From: an uncultured Eubacteriales bacterium
Lineage (GTDB): Bacteria > Bacillota > Clostridia > Oscillospirales > Oscillospiraceae
Direction of reading: 5' to 3'
Length of the DNA stretch: 64,000 nt
Assembly: GCA_900317905.1 (NCBI GenBank)
Contig: ONIN01000008.1
Location: 62,001 to 126,000, forward strand
A program made the position numbers and the translations under genes. The notes under the pieces are model-generated. The model was given only the letters and a program-made list of their open reading frames with translations. It was not told the origin of the DNA and made no database searches. This document shows positions 21,160 to 29,270 of this stretch, in pieces (positions within the stretch are counted from its first letter, which is position 1; every line of letters begins with the position of its first letter).

Positions 21160-21846
21160 TTACACCTTAACAGCGATTTTCACGCCGGGGCCCATGGTGG
21201 ACGCGGTGACGCAGGAGCGGATATACTGGCCCTTGGCAGCGGCGGGCTTGGCCTTGATGATAGCGCCGATGAGAGCCTCGTAGTTCTCGTTCAGCTTATC
21301 AGCACCGAAGCTGACCTTGCCGATGGGGCAGTGGATGATGTTGGTCTTGTCGAGACGATACTCGATCTTACCGGCCTTGGCTTCCTTCACCGCATTGGCG
21401 ATGTTGGGGGTCACGGTGCCGGCCTTGGGGGAGGGCATGAGACCCTTGGGGCCCAGGACCTTACCGAGACGACCGACGGTGCCCATCATGTCGGGAGAAG
21501 CGATGACGGTGTCGAACTCGAACCAGTTCTCGCCCTGGATCTTCTGAACCAGATCCATGCCGCCGGCATAATCGGCGCCGGCGTCGAGGGCTTCCTGAAC
21601 GCGCTCTTCCTTGCAGAACACCAGCACGCGGATGCTCTTGCCGGTGCCGTGGGGCAGGACGATGGCGCCGCGGACCTGCTGGTCAGCGTGACGGGAGTCA
21701 ACGCCCAGCTTCACGTGCAGCTCGACGGTCTCGTCGAACTTCGCCTTGGACGTCTTGGTGACGAGATCGAAGGCTTCCTTCGGCTCGTACTGCATCTGTT
21801 TATCAATGAGCTTAGCGCTCTCTTTATAATTTTTACCTCTGAACAC
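21160..21846 (-). CDS. rplA: 50S ribosomal protein L1
   Basis: A 228-residue L1, full length for the family, which binds 23S rRNA at the L1 stalk and represses its own operon. Recognised by [30 protein letters not shown] and the C-terminal TMGPGVKI. The start is GTG (21844-21846) with AGGAGG nine bases upstream. Last gene of rpmG-secE-nusG-rplK-rplA; rplJ and rplL do not follow, the operon ending at hairpins instead. Confidence 0.97.
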   Translation of the reverse strand: MFRGKNYKESAKLIDKQMQYEPKEAFDLVTKTSKAKFDETVELHVKLGVDSRHADQQVRGAIVLPHGTGKSIRVLVFCKEERVQEALDAGADYAGGMDLVQKIQGENWFEFDTVIASPDMMGTVGRLGKVLGPKGLMPSPKAGTVTPNIANAVKEAKAGKIEYRLDKTNIIHCPIGKVSFGADKLNENYEALIGAIIKAKPAAAKGQYIRSCVTASTMGPGVKIAVKV

Positions 21847-21906
21847 TTTGGTTTCCTCCTAATTATGTGGTTCGTCGGATGGATGATCCTCCCACGATAA
21901 GGCGAC

Positions 21907-22332
21907 TCAGTCGCCGACAACAACGCCCATGCTGCGGCAGGTGCCGGCGATCATGCTCATGGCGGATTCGATGTCCGTGCAGTTGAGGTCGGGCATCTTC
22001 TGCTCGGCGATCTTGCGGACGTCTTCCTTGCTGATGGTGGCGACCTTGTCTCTCTGGGGGACGCCGGAAGCGGTCTCGATGCCGCAGGCCTTCTTGATCA
22101 GCAGAGCGGCGGGCGGGGTCTTGGTGATGAAGGAGAAGGAGCGGTCGGCGTAGACGGTGATGACCACGGGGATCATCATGCCCATGTCGTTCTTGGTGCG
22201 CTCGTTAAAGTCCTTCGTGAACTGACCGATATTGATACCGTACTGGCCGAGTGCCGGGCCCACAGGGGGAGCCGGGGTTGCTCTGCCGGCAGGAACCTGG
22301 AATCTGACGTATCCAACTACTTTCTGTGCCAA
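21907..22332 (-). CDS. rplK: 50S ribosomal protein L11
   Basis: A 141-residue L11 of standard length, part of the GTPase-associated centre. Recognised by [19 protein letters not shown] and the C-terminal GTCRSMGV. The start codon is TTG (22330-22332): translation in this frame begins [11 protein letters not shown] and GAGGTG is 8 bp upstream. The rare start may lower its initiation rate. Sixty bp upstream of rplA. Confidence 0.97.
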   Translation of the reverse strand: MAQKVVGYVRFQVPAGRATPAPPVGPALGQYGINIGQFTKDFNERTKNDMGMMIPVVITVYADRSFSFITKTPPAALLIKKACGIETASGVPQRDKVATISKEDVRKIAEQKMPDLNCTDIESAMSMIAGTCRSMGVVVGD

Positions 22333-22372
22333 GGATAAGCACCTCTTTCTGAAAAGTGATTAGTTAAGGGAA

Positions 22373-22909
22373 TTACTCTTTGACGGCCTCGACCTGATCC
22401 AGGTCCAGATCCACGGGCGTCTCGCGTCCGAACATGGACACGGCAACGCGCACGCGCTCTTTCTCCACGTCCAGCTCCTCGACTGTGCCGAGATAGCCGC
22501 GCATGGGGCCGTCGGTGATGCTGACCCGATCTCCCACGTGGATGCCCACCACGATCTCGCGGTGTTCCACGCCGAGGGCGTAAACCTCATCCTCCGTCAG
22601 GGGGATGGCCTTGATCTTATCCCCGTCGGCGCCGACGAAGCCGGCCGCGCCGCGCACGTTGTGCACCAGATGCCAGCTGTCATCCGTCAGCACCATCTTC
22701 ACCAGCACGTAGCCGGGGAAAATCTTGCGCTCCACGGTTTTCTTGACGCCGGACTCGGTGATCTCCGTCACGGTCTCCATGGGGATCTTGACCTCGTGGA
22801 TCAGATCCTGCATATGGCGGTTTTCAGCCGCCTTGAGAATTGCTGCTGCTACGCTGTTCTCGTAGCTGGAGTATGTGTGGATCACATACCACTTTGCATT
22901 GTCTGCCAT
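22373..22909 (-). CDS. nusG: Transcription termination/antitermination protein NusG
   Basis: A 178-residue NusG with NGN domain (WYVIHTYSSYENSVA ... FPGYVLVKMVL) and C-terminal KOW domain (GDRVSITDGPMRGYLGTVEEL). It binds RNA polymerase and modulates pausing and Rho or ribosome coupling. The start lies 3 bp after the secE stop, so the two are coupled. Confidence 0.97.
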   Translation of the reverse strand: MADNAKWYVIHTYSSYENSVAAAILKAAENRHMQDLIHEVKIPMETVTEITESGVKKTVERKIFPGYVLVKMVLTDDSWHLVHNVRGAAGFVGADGDKIKAIPLTEDEVYALGVEHREIVVGIHVGDRVSITDGPMRGYLGTVEELDVEKERVRVAVSMFGRETPVDLDLDQVEAVKE

Positions 22910-22912
22910 TGA

Positions 22913-23170
22913 TCAGCCACCAAGTTTCAGCAGCAGCTGAACACCCTGGTCCGCCACAAAGTCAAACGCCCAGAGGACGATGGCGGATCCGGCCATGACC
23001 ACGAGGGACACGCCGGTGTTCTGCGCAAGCTGCTTGGGGGTCGGCCAAACGACCTTTTTCAGCTCGCTCTTCATCTCACGGAACCACTTACCGGTTCTCT
23101 GACCGAAGCCGAGCTTCTGATCGACTTTCTTAACGGCAGCAGTGCTGACTTCCTGTTTTTTCTCAGCCAT
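22913..23170 (-). CDS. secE: Preprotein translocase subunit SecE
   Basis: An 85-residue single-span SecE of the short Gram-positive form. After a charged N-terminus come FREMKSELKKVVWPTPKQL, the conserved cytoplasmic helix, and one TM segment (VSLVVMAGSAIVLWAFDFV). The start at 23170 follows AAGGAGT; the frame remains open farther upstream but that part overlaps rpmG and is spurious. Confidence 0.93.
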   Translation of the reverse strand: MAEKKQEVSTAAVKKVDQKLGFGQRTGKWFREMKSELKKVVWPTPKQLAQNTGVSLVVMAGSAIVLWAFDFVADQGVQLLLKLGG

Positions 23171-23193
23171 GTGACTACTCCTTTCGAAAGTCC

Positions 23194-23358
23194 TTACTTC
23201 GTTTCCGTGTGCTTGGTGTGCTTGCGGCAGAAGGGGCAGTACTTGCTCATTTCGAGTTTTTCCGTGGTGTTCTTTTTGTTCTTCACGGTGTTGTAGTTCC
23301 TCTGCTTGCACTCCGAGCATCTCAGCGTGACCTTCACGCGGGCTCCAGCTTTCGCCAT
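23194..23358 (-). CDS. rpmG: 50S ribosomal protein L33
   Basis: A 54-residue L33 read from the ATG at 23358 to TAA at 23194. It carries both zinc-ribbon pairs, CSEC (residues 14-17) and CPFC (41-44), so it is the zinc-binding C+ form. Sequence landmarks are [12 protein letters not shown] and [19 protein letters not shown] precedes the start. First gene of the operon, behind a good promoter. Confidence 0.95.
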   Translation of the reverse strand: MAKAGARVKVTLRCSECKQRNYNTVKNKKNTTEKLEMSKYCPFCRKHTKHTETK

Positions 23359-23469
23359 GTTTTCGGCACCTCCTTATAGATTTCGCATTGCTGCGATTGC
23401 CTCCCTGAAACAGCCGAGTTTCGGGATTTTTGCGCAACAAAATAAACCTCTCGACTGACAGGTAGAGAT

Positions 23470-23498
23470 ATGATACCACAAACGAAACCAAAGGTCAA
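23470..23498 (-). promoter_or_regulatory. Promoter of rpmG-secE-nusG-rplK-rplA
   Basis: On the minus strand TTGACC (23493-23498), a 17-bp spacer and TATCAT (23470-23475), about 110 bp before rpmG. The leader between shows no recognisable RNA motif. Confidence 0.75.
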
Positions 23499-23541
23499 TG
23501 AAAAAATGTGATTTTTCAATGCAAAAAACGCTGAAAATCCG

Positions 23542-23570
23542 TTGCTGACCCGGTTCCGTTATGGTAAAAT
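23542..23570 (+). promoter_or_regulatory. Candidate promoter of the M3-like peptidase gene
   Basis: TTGCTG (23542-23547), a 17-bp spacer, TAAAAT (23565-23570). The gap to the start codon is short (26 bp). Confidence 0.5.
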
Positions 23571-23596
23571 GGCAAAAAACCACAGGAGGATGGGAT

Positions 23597-25312
23597 ATGA
23601 GACGAGTTTTGACGCTGTTTCTGTGCCTGACGCTGCTGCTGGGGCTGCTCTCCGGCTGCGGCAGCAGGGACGACGGCTATGTGGATATGCAGGTCTTTGA
23701 CGAGCTGGAATACAGCCGCCCGGATCTGGACGCGGCGCTGAAAAACATCGAGGCTGCATCGGACGCGGTGCAGGCCATGGAGGGCGGAAAGCTCAAACAG
23801 CTCTTCAAGCTTCGCGGCGCCAGAGACGCGCTGGATACGGTCTTTGAGGACTATTATCATCTGGAGACCATGATGACCCTCTCCAGGATCCGCTCCGACC
23901 GGGACGTGACCGATGACTACTATGCCGCCGAGACCGCCTGGTGCTCCGACGCCATGGTGACCTATTACGCGGCGCTGGAGGAACTCTTCACCGAATGCGC
24001 CGCTTCCGATGCCTCCGAGATGCTGGAGCGGTTCTGCCTGGGCGAGGGGTTTCTGGACGACTACGACGAAGACTATGTGATCTCCGAAACCCTCACCGAT
24101 CTGCGGCGGCAGGAAAACGACCTGGTGAACCAGTACTATGCCAGGCTCAACAGCGCAACCGTGAACATCGGCGGCACGGACTACACTTGGGACGAGCTCT
24201 ACAACGCCGTGGATGCCGGTTCGCTGAATGTGCCGGAGGAACAGGCCTACGAGCAGTATTATTCCGCCGTGAACGCGGAGCTGGGAGCGCTCTACATCCA
24301 ACTGGTGCGGGTGCGGGAGGCCATGGCCGCGGAGCTGGGATACGACGATTACCGCCAGATGGCCTACGACGAGAACGGCTATGACTACGACCCCGATGAG
24401 GTGGCGGTCTACACCGACGCCATCCAGGCGATCCTGGTGCCGCTGGCAAAGGAAGCTTGGGAAAATGGTCAGCTTCGGGACGCATACTACGGCACCGACG
24501 AGCAGGATGCCGAGGACTCTCTGGAGGCGGTGACCCAGATGGCGGAGACCCTGGGCGGCGACTTTGCCGACGCCATGGACTTCATGCTGGAGTATGACCT
24601 GTTCGACGTGTCCGTCTCCTCGAAAAAGACCCCGGATTCCTACGAGGTCTATCTCTCTGACTGGGAGGCGCCCTATCTTTTCACCGACAGCACCGGCTAC
24701 GCCGAGGATACGCTCACCATCGCCCATGAGTTCGGCCACTACACCGACGATTTCCTCTACTACGGCGCCTACCACGGCACCGACACCAGTGAGGCCCTGT
24801 CCCAGGGCATGGAATATCTGGCGCTGGAGTACCTGCAGGACGATGATCTAAGAGAGAGCCTCACCGCGTGGAAGCTCGCGGATATCCTGCAGCTCTACAC
24901 CCAGCAGGGGAGTTTTAATGCTTTTGAGGAGCAGGTCTACGCGCTTGCTGACGAGGAACTGACGCTGGAAAACGTGAACGCCATCGCTTTGCAGACCACC
25001 AAGGACTTCGGGGTGGAGAGCGGCTACGGGGATATCTGCGACGCCGCCAGCTGGGTCACCATCACCCATTTCTTCGAGGCGCCCTTCTACATCCTCAGCT
25101 ACATGACCAGCGACAGCGCCGCCATCCAGTTCTATGAGCATGAATTGGCAAAGGCAGGGGAGGGGCTGGAGCTCTACAAGCAGATCCAGAACGCCACGGA
25201 CGACTACAGCTTCACGGAATTGATGACCCACCACGGCCTGAGAGATCCCCTCAGCAGAGAACAGGTGCAGGCCATCGCGGAGCTGGTAAGGACGGAGTTG
25301 CTGAATCGATAA
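23597..25312 (+). CDS. M3-like (oligoendopeptidase F related) zinc peptidase, lipoprotein
   Basis: A 571-residue predicted lipoprotein. The ATG at 23597 follows AGGAGG; a 12-codon extension to 23561 lacks a ribosome site. Residues 1-20 are a lipoprotein signal with lipobox LSGC (Cys21). The zinc motif is His377-Glu378-Phe-Gly-His381 in IAHEFGHYTDDF, and a downstream glutamate in TSEALSQGMEYLALEY can be the third ligand, as in M3 peptidases. The helical N-terminal half fits the M3 fold. Typical oligoendopeptidase F is cytoplasmic, so a surface-anchored form suggests trimming of extracellular peptides for uptake; that is inference. Confidence 0.8.
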   Translation: MRRVLTLFLCLTLLLGLLSGCGSRDDGYVDMQVFDELEYSRPDLDAALKNIEAASDAVQAMEGGKLKQLFKLRGARDALDTVFEDYYHLETMMTLSRIRSDRDVTDDYYAAETAWCSDAMVTYYAALEELFTECAASDASEMLERFCLGEGFLDDYDEDYVISETLTDLRRQENDLVNQYYARLNSATVNIGGTDYTWDELYNAVDAGSLNVPEEQAYEQYYSAVNAELGALYIQLVRVREAMAAELGYDDYRQMAYDENGYDYDPDEVAVYTDAIQAILVPLAKEAWENGQLRDAYYGTDEQDAEDSLEAVTQMAETLGGDFADAMDFMLEYDLFDVSVSSKKTPDSYEVYLSDWEAPYLFTDSTGYAEDTLTIAHEFGHYTDDFLYYGAYHGTDTSEALSQGMEYLALEYLQDDDLRESLTAWKLADILQLYTQQGSFNAFEEQVYALADEELTLENVNAIALQTTKDFGVESGYGDICDAASWVTITHFFEAPFYILSYMTSDSAAIQFYEHELAKAGEGLELYKQIQNATDDYSFTELMTHHGLRDPLSREQVQAIAELVRTELLNR

Positions 25313-25317
25313 AATGG

Positions 25318-25460
25318 AGTTTATCGTAATGAGAGTGAAGAGTTGAGAGTGAAGAGTGAAGTGAAGGAGTCACTTCGTGACGATTGAAAACGCGTCTTTT
25401 TCAAGCTTCCTGATCTCCACTCTACACGCTTCACTCTACACTCTCGCTGACAGATAAACT
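25318..25460. repeat. MITE-like imperfect inverted repeat
   Basis: The 143-bp segment begins AGTTTATC and ends GATAAACT (8-bp perfect terminal repeats). Inside, GAGAGTGAAGAGT (25331) mirrors ACTCTACACTCTC (ending 25445), and GAGTGAAG repeats several times. The whole can fold into one long imperfect hairpin. No ORF, transposase or clear target duplication is visible. It fills the gap between the peptidase and tag. Confidence 0.6.
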
Positions 25461-25495
25461 ATATTTTAACAGCTTAAACGATTGGAGGTGCCGTC

Positions 25496-26047
25496 ATGTG
25501 CAAACGCTGCGGCTGGGTGTTTGATTCGGAAAAGATGCTTCGCTACCACGACGAGCGGTGGTGCAAGCCGGTGCACGACGATGATGAGCTCTACGCCATG
25601 CTGATCCTGGAGGGCATGCAGGCGGGCTTAAGCTGGTCGCTGATCATCGAAAGGGAGGCGCAGATCCGCGCGGCCTTCGACGGGCTGGATCCGAAGAAGG
25701 TGGCGGACTACGACGAAAACGAAGAGGCCCGGCTCTTGACCGCTCCCGGCGTCATCCACAACCGGCTGAAGATCCATTCCGCCGTCACCAACGCCCGGGC
25801 ATTTTTGAAGGTGCAGGAAGAATTCGGCAGCTTCGACGCCTATCTTTGGGCATTTGTGGACGGAACTCCCATCGACCACCGGCTGGAGCGGGTGGAGGAC
25901 ATGCCGGCGGAAAACGACCTCTCCCGGCTGGTGAGCAAGGATCTCAAAAAGCGGGGCTTCCGCTTTGTGGGCCCCACCATCGTCTATTCCTATCTGCAGG
26001 GCGTCGGCCTCTTCAACGACCATGTGCTGGACTGTGATTATCGCTGA
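25496..26047 (+). CDS. tag: DNA-3-methyladenine glycosylase I
   Basis: A 183-residue base-excision repair enzyme that removes 3-methyladenine. It matches the family in length and order: N-terminal CKRCGW, YHDERWCKPVHDD, LILEGMQAGLSWSLII, NRLKIHSAVTNA, RGFRFVGPTIVYSYLQGVGL and the C-terminal NDHVLDC. The Cys and His residues at both ends (Cys2, Cys5, His175-type and Cys179-type) form the structural zinc snap. TTGGAGGTG precedes the ATG. Stands alone. Confidence 0.95.
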   Translation: MCKRCGWVFDSEKMLRYHDERWCKPVHDDDELYAMLILEGMQAGLSWSLIIEREAQIRAAFDGLDPKKVADYDENEEARLLTAPGVIHNRLKIHSAVTNARAFLKVQEEFGSFDAYLWAFVDGTPIDHRLERVEDMPAENDLSRLVSKDLKKRGFRFVGPTIVYSYLQGVGLFNDHVLDCDYR

Positions 26048-26052
26048 AACCC

Positions 26053-26081
26053 TTGACAGATCACGGAAAACCGGGTACAAT
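26053..26081 (+). promoter_or_regulatory. Promoter of the Mn2+ riboswitch-transporter unit
   Basis: TTGACA (26053-26058), 17-bp spacer, TACAAT (26076-26081), near consensus. Lies immediately after the tag stop codon. Confidence 0.88.
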
Positions 26082-26087
26082 AGCCGC

Positions 26088-26185
26088 GGCAGAGGGGAGT
26101 AGCCCGCATCCTCGGATGTGACGCGGCGACGTCAACACACGGCCATGGGCCCGTTACCGCGTTGAAACAGTGCAAGACTTTTGCC
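26088..26185 (+). promoter_or_regulatory. yybP-ykoY (manganese) riboswitch aptamer
   Basis: Conserved blocks of the family are present in order: GGCAGAGGGGAGTAGC at the 5' side, CGACGTCAACAC in the middle, and GTGCAAGACTTTTGCC at the 3' side (the GCAAGAC-TTT block). P1 forms between GGCAGAGG and ACTTTTGCC. Its 3' strand is shared with a terminator hairpin, so ligand binding should prevent termination, as known for Mn2+ on-switches of this class. Confidence 0.85.
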
Positions 26186-26226
26186 GTGGGATCACCATGT
26201 CCTGCGGCAGAAGTTTTTCTTTTTTT
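26178..26226 (+). terminator. Mn2+ riboswitch-controlled terminator
   Basis: CTTTTGCCG (26178-26186) pairs with CGGCAGAAG (26205-26213), followed by a T-rich tract to 26226. The 5' arm overlaps P1 of the aptamer, making the two structures mutually exclusive. Confidence 0.8.
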
Positions 26227-26243
26227 ATGGAGTGTGAAGAAAC

Positions 26244-27518
26244 ATGAATCCAATGTATATCGCCCTGGGCCTGTTCGCCCTGACGTACGTTTTGCTGCTG
26301 GCATTGCCGAAATACCGCTGCTGGGTGGCCCTGGCCTCTGCGGTGATCTTCGTGGTCATCGGCATTCTCCCGGCGGGGAACGTTTTGGGCGCAATCGACT
26401 TCAACGTCCTGATGATGATCGCCGGCACCATGGGGCTGGTGAGCCTCTTCATCGAGTCCGGCATGCCGGCGCTGATGGCGGATCTGCTGCTGGATCGGAC
26501 GAAGAACGTCCGCGCCACCATCATCGCCCTGAGCCTGTTCGCTGGCATCGTCTCCGCCTTCGTGGACAACGTGGCGACGGTGCTGATGATCGCCCCGGTG
26601 GCCCTCTCCATCGCGAAGAAGTTCGACATCTCTCCAGTGGCCATGATCATCGCGATCTCGGTGTCCTCGAACCTGCAGGGCGCAGCCACCCTGGTGGGCG
26701 ACACCACCAGCATTCTTCTGGGCGGCTACGCCAACATGGACTTCATGGACTTCTTCTGGTTCATGGGCAGACCCGGCATGTTCTGGGTGGTGGAGATCGG
26801 CGCCGGTCTCACGGTGTTCGTACTGCTGTGGCTGTTCCGCCACGACAAGCAGCCCACCGAGGCCAAGGAGCATACCGTGGTCACGGACTTTCTGCCCTCC
26901 GTCCTGCTGGGCGGCACGGTGCTGCTGCTGATCCTGGTGAGCTTTTTCCCCAACCGGCCCAAGGACACCAACGGCTTCATCTGCATGGGCATGTTCCTGA
27001 TCGGCCTCATCGCCAATATTATCAAAAAGCGAAACGCCAACGCCCTTTTGAAACCCCTGAAGGAGATCGACTATGAGACACTCCTGCTGCTGGCGGGCCT
27101 GTTCGTGGTCATCGGCGGCATCACCGAGGCGGGCGTGATCCGGGAGATCGCGAAGCTCTTCCAGTCTCTCGGCGGCGGCAACCTGTTTTTGATCTACACG
27201 ATCATCGTCTGGGCCAGTGTGGCCTTCTCCGCCTTTATCGACAACATCCCCTATGTGGCCACCATGCTGCCGGTGGTGCAGCAGATCGCGCTGGGCATGG
27301 GCGTGGAGCCGTACCTGCTCTATTTCGGCCTGCTCACCGGCGCCACCTTGGGCGGCAACCTGACCCCCATCGGCGCCAGCGCCAACATCACCTCCATCGG
27401 CCTTTTGAAAAAAGAGGGCTACGAGGTGAAAGGGAAGGACTTCATGCGCATCGGCGTGCCCTTCTCCCTCACCGCCGTCATCTCCGGCTATGTGCTGGTC
27501 TGGGTGCTCTGGCATTAA
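26244..27518 (+). CDS. ArsB/NhaD-type (SLC13-like) ion transporter under Mn2+ riboswitch
   Basis: A 424-residue membrane protein of the ArsB/NhaD/CitM permease superfamily with about 11 TM segments. Repeat-type motifs are SAFVDNVATVLMIAP near residue 110 and SAFIDNIPYVATMLP near residue 335, each containing the conserved Asp-Asn pair, plus GGNLTPIGASANI near residue 375. A GGAG lies 11 bp before the ATG at 26244. The superfamily includes arsenite, Na+/H+ and dicarboxylate carriers. The yybP-ykoY riboswitch directly upstream controls Mn2+ exporters in other bacteria, so Mn2+ efflux is the suggested role; that is inference from context. Confidence 0.8.
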   Translation: MNPMYIALGLFALTYVLLLALPKYRCWVALASAVIFVVIGILPAGNVLGAIDFNVLMMIAGTMGLVSLFIESGMPALMADLLLDRTKNVRATIIALSLFAGIVSAFVDNVATVLMIAPVALSIAKKFDISPVAMIIAISVSSNLQGAATLVGDTTSILLGGYANMDFMDFFWFMGRPGMFWVVEIGAGLTVFVLLWLFRHDKQPTEAKEHTVVTDFLPSVLLGGTVLLLILVSFFPNRPKDTNGFICMGMFLIGLIANIIKKRNANALLKPLKEIDYETLLLLAGLFVVIGGITEAGVIREIAKLFQSLGGGNLFLIYTIIVWASVAFSAFIDNIPYVATMLPVVQQIALGMGVEPYLLYFGLLTGATLGGNLTPIGASANITSIGLLKKEGYEVKGKDFMRIGVPFSLTAVISGYVLVWVLWH

Positions 27519-27522
27519 ATCC

Positions 27523-27566
27523 AACGCTGAATCCATCCAAATTGGGGATGGATTCGGCGTTTTTTG
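27523..27566 (+). terminator. Terminator of the ArsB/NhaD-type gene
   Basis: AACGCTGAATCCATCC / GGATGGATTCGGCGTT long hairpin with T run, 5 bp after the stop. Confidence 0.9.
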
Positions 27567-27584
27567 GTTTCCGCAGAAAACCAC

Positions 27585-27613
27585 TTGTATTTTTTATGGA
27601 AACCAGTTATAAT
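27585..27613 (+). promoter_or_regulatory. Promoter of the SLH/LRR protein gene
   Basis: TTGTAT (27585-27590), 17-bp spacer, TATAAT (27608-27613). Confidence 0.75.
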
Positions 27614-27647
27614 AAAATTTGATTCTGATACATAGGAGGTTTGACCT

Positions 27648-29213
27648 ATGAAAAAACGTTTGTTAAGTCTGCTTCTGGCGCTGACCATGGTCTTGATGCT
27701 GATTCCCTTCGGGGCGTCTGCCATCAGCCTGGAAGATCTCCAGCAGTACCTGGGCGACATTGTGGACGAGGAAGATGAGGATTACAATCCCGAGGCGACC
27801 CCGACGCCCGTAGAGACTGCGAAGCCTGTGGAAACTGCCGTCCCGGCTGAGACTGCCGCTCCCGCAGAGACCGCCGCTCCCGTGGAGACCACGGCCCCGG
27901 TGGAAACGGCTGCTCCCGCTGAGACTGCCGCCCCGGTGGAGTCTGCCGAGCCCACGACCTCTCCGGAGCCTGCGGAGCCCTCTGGCTTCGTGCTGATGGT
28001 CTACAGCGACCACGCCGAGGTCGTCGGCTACATCGGTGATGTGGACGGCGTCCTGACCCTGCCCAGCACCGAAGAGGGACTGCCCGTGACTGTCGTGCGC
28101 AGCGGCGCTTTCATGAATATGGAGGGGATCGAGACCGTCGTCATTCCGGACAGTATTACCGAGATCGGTGACGACGCATTTGCCGGCTGCACCAATCTGA
28201 AGCATGTCCAGCTGAGTGCGAAGCTCACCAAGCTGGGCGAGGGCGCCTTTGCAGGCTGCACCGGCCTCACCGGTATCGTGATCCCCAAGAGTCTCACGGA
28301 GCTCAGCGGCACCTTTGAAGGCTGCACCGGGCTCAAGAGCGTCACCCTCTATCCCGAGCTGAAGACCGTTTATAAAAACACCTTCGCCGGCTGCACCGCC
28401 CTGGTGAACATCCACTACATGGGCAGCAGCGCCGACATCTCCGCCATGCGGGTTTCCACCACCGGCAACGATCCGCTGTTCGTCACCGGCAACTACAAGC
28501 TGACAGAGAAAGCGCCGGATTCCCTGTACTACTTCTTCGACCTGCCTGCCCGCAGCAACTGGGCATGGGATGGCGTCAGCTTCTGCATCTCCAACGGCCT
28601 GATGAACGGCACCAGCTTGACGCTCTTCAATCCCACCGGCACTACCAGCCGCGCTCAGCTGGTCACCATCCTCTGGCGCTGCGCCGGTTCTCCCGAGACC
28701 AAGAAAGTCACTCCCTTCACGGATCTGACCCAGGCCTGGTATCAGGACGCTGTGGCCTGGGCGTCTGCCAACAACATCGTTAAGGGCACCCGCACGACCA
28801 CCTTCTCTCCCAACGACAATGTGACCCGTGAGCAGATGGCTACCATCTTCTACCGCTACTGCACCGAGTATCTCGGCATGAGCGCCGAGACCTCCGTCAA
28901 GCTGGATGACTATGTGGATGCCAGCCGCGTCAGCAACTATGCCAAGGACGCCTTTGCCTGGTGTGTGGATAAGGGCCTGATCAACGGCGTCTCCGACTCC
29001 GTTCCCACCCTGTCCCCGAAGGGCACCGCCAACCGCGCCCAGATCGCCACGGTGATCCATCGCTTCTTCGCTCTGATCGACACCGCCGGCACTGAGCCTG
29101 CGCCCGCTCCGGAAGTAAGCCCGGCCCCGGAGACCTCTCCCGTGGTTGAGGAGAGCCCCGCTCCCGCGGCGGAGCCCGCGGTTTCCGAGGCCCCTGTTGC
29201 TCCCGCTGAATAA
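27648..29213 (+). CDS. SLH-domain surface protein with BspA-type LRRs
   Basis: A 521-residue secreted wall-associated protein. Signal peptide ~1-25 (MKKRLLSLLLALTMVLML ... GASA). An acidic stretch (VDEEDEDYNPEA) leads into a low-complexity Pro/Glu/Thr/Ala repeat (~46-108). Residues ~110-275 contain LRR_5 units (ITEIGDDAFAGCTNLKHVQ, LTKLGEGAFAGCTGL). Three S-layer homology units follow (~300-485; WAWDGVSFCISNGLMNGTS, WYQDAVAWASANNIVKGT, YAKDAFAWCVDKGLINGVS), which bind secondary wall polymers. A second Pro/Glu-rich tail ends the protein. AGGAGG precedes the ATG. Related in LRR type to the truncated gene at 1-702 and in SLH type to the deacetylase at 54419. Confidence 0.9.
   Translation: MKKRLLSLLLALTMVLMLIPFGASAISLEDLQQYLGDIVDEEDEDYNPEATPTPVETAKPVETAVPAETAAPAETAAPVETTAPVETAAPAETAAPVESAEPTTSPEPAEPSGFVLMVYSDHAEVVGYIGDVDGVLTLPSTEEGLPVTVVRSGAFMNMEGIETVVIPDSITEIGDDAFAGCTNLKHVQLSAKLTKLGEGAFAGCTGLTGIVIPKSLTELSGTFEGCTGLKSVTLYPELKTVYKNTFAGCTALVNIHYMGSSADISAMRVSTTGNDPLFVTGNYKLTEKAPDSLYYFFDLPARSNWAWDGVSFCISNGLMNGTSLTLFNPTGTTSRAQLVTILWRCAGSPETKKVTPFTDLTQAWYQDAVAWASANNIVKGTRTTTFSPNDNVTREQMATIFYRYCTEYLGMSAETSVKLDDYVDASRVSNYAKDAFAWCVDKGLINGVSDSVPTLSPKGTANRAQIATVIHRFFALIDTAGTEPAPAPEVSPAPETSPVVEESPAPAAEPAVSEAPVAPAE
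27798..27972 (+). repeat. Pro-Val/Ala-Glu-Thr coding repeat
   Basis: Degenerate tandem repeats encoding units such as PVETAAPAETAAPVE. Likely a flexible spacer lifting the LRR domain from the wall; prone to length change by slippage. Confidence 0.8.
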
Positions 29214-29226
29214 TCCAACCAAAACC

Positions 29227-29258
29227 AAAACCGGTACGCGATCGCGTACCGGTTTTTT
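29227..29258. terminator. Bidirectional terminator between SLH gene and serine acetyltransferase
   Basis: A perfect 30-bp palindrome with arms AAAACCGGTACGCG / CGCGTACCGGTTTT and A/T runs on both sides, between convergent genes. Confidence 0.9.
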
Positions 29259-29270
29259 CTGTCTGAATGC

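Noticed and set aside
21847-23570. tRNA gene beside secE/rpmG, as in some Firmicutes
   Set aside because: No cloverleaf or TTCGA-type T-loop sequence was found in the gaps of this region.
25318-25460. CRISPR-like repeats in the GAGTGAAG region
   Set aside because: The units are short, imperfect and mirrored as one inverted repeat, without regular spacers or cas genes.
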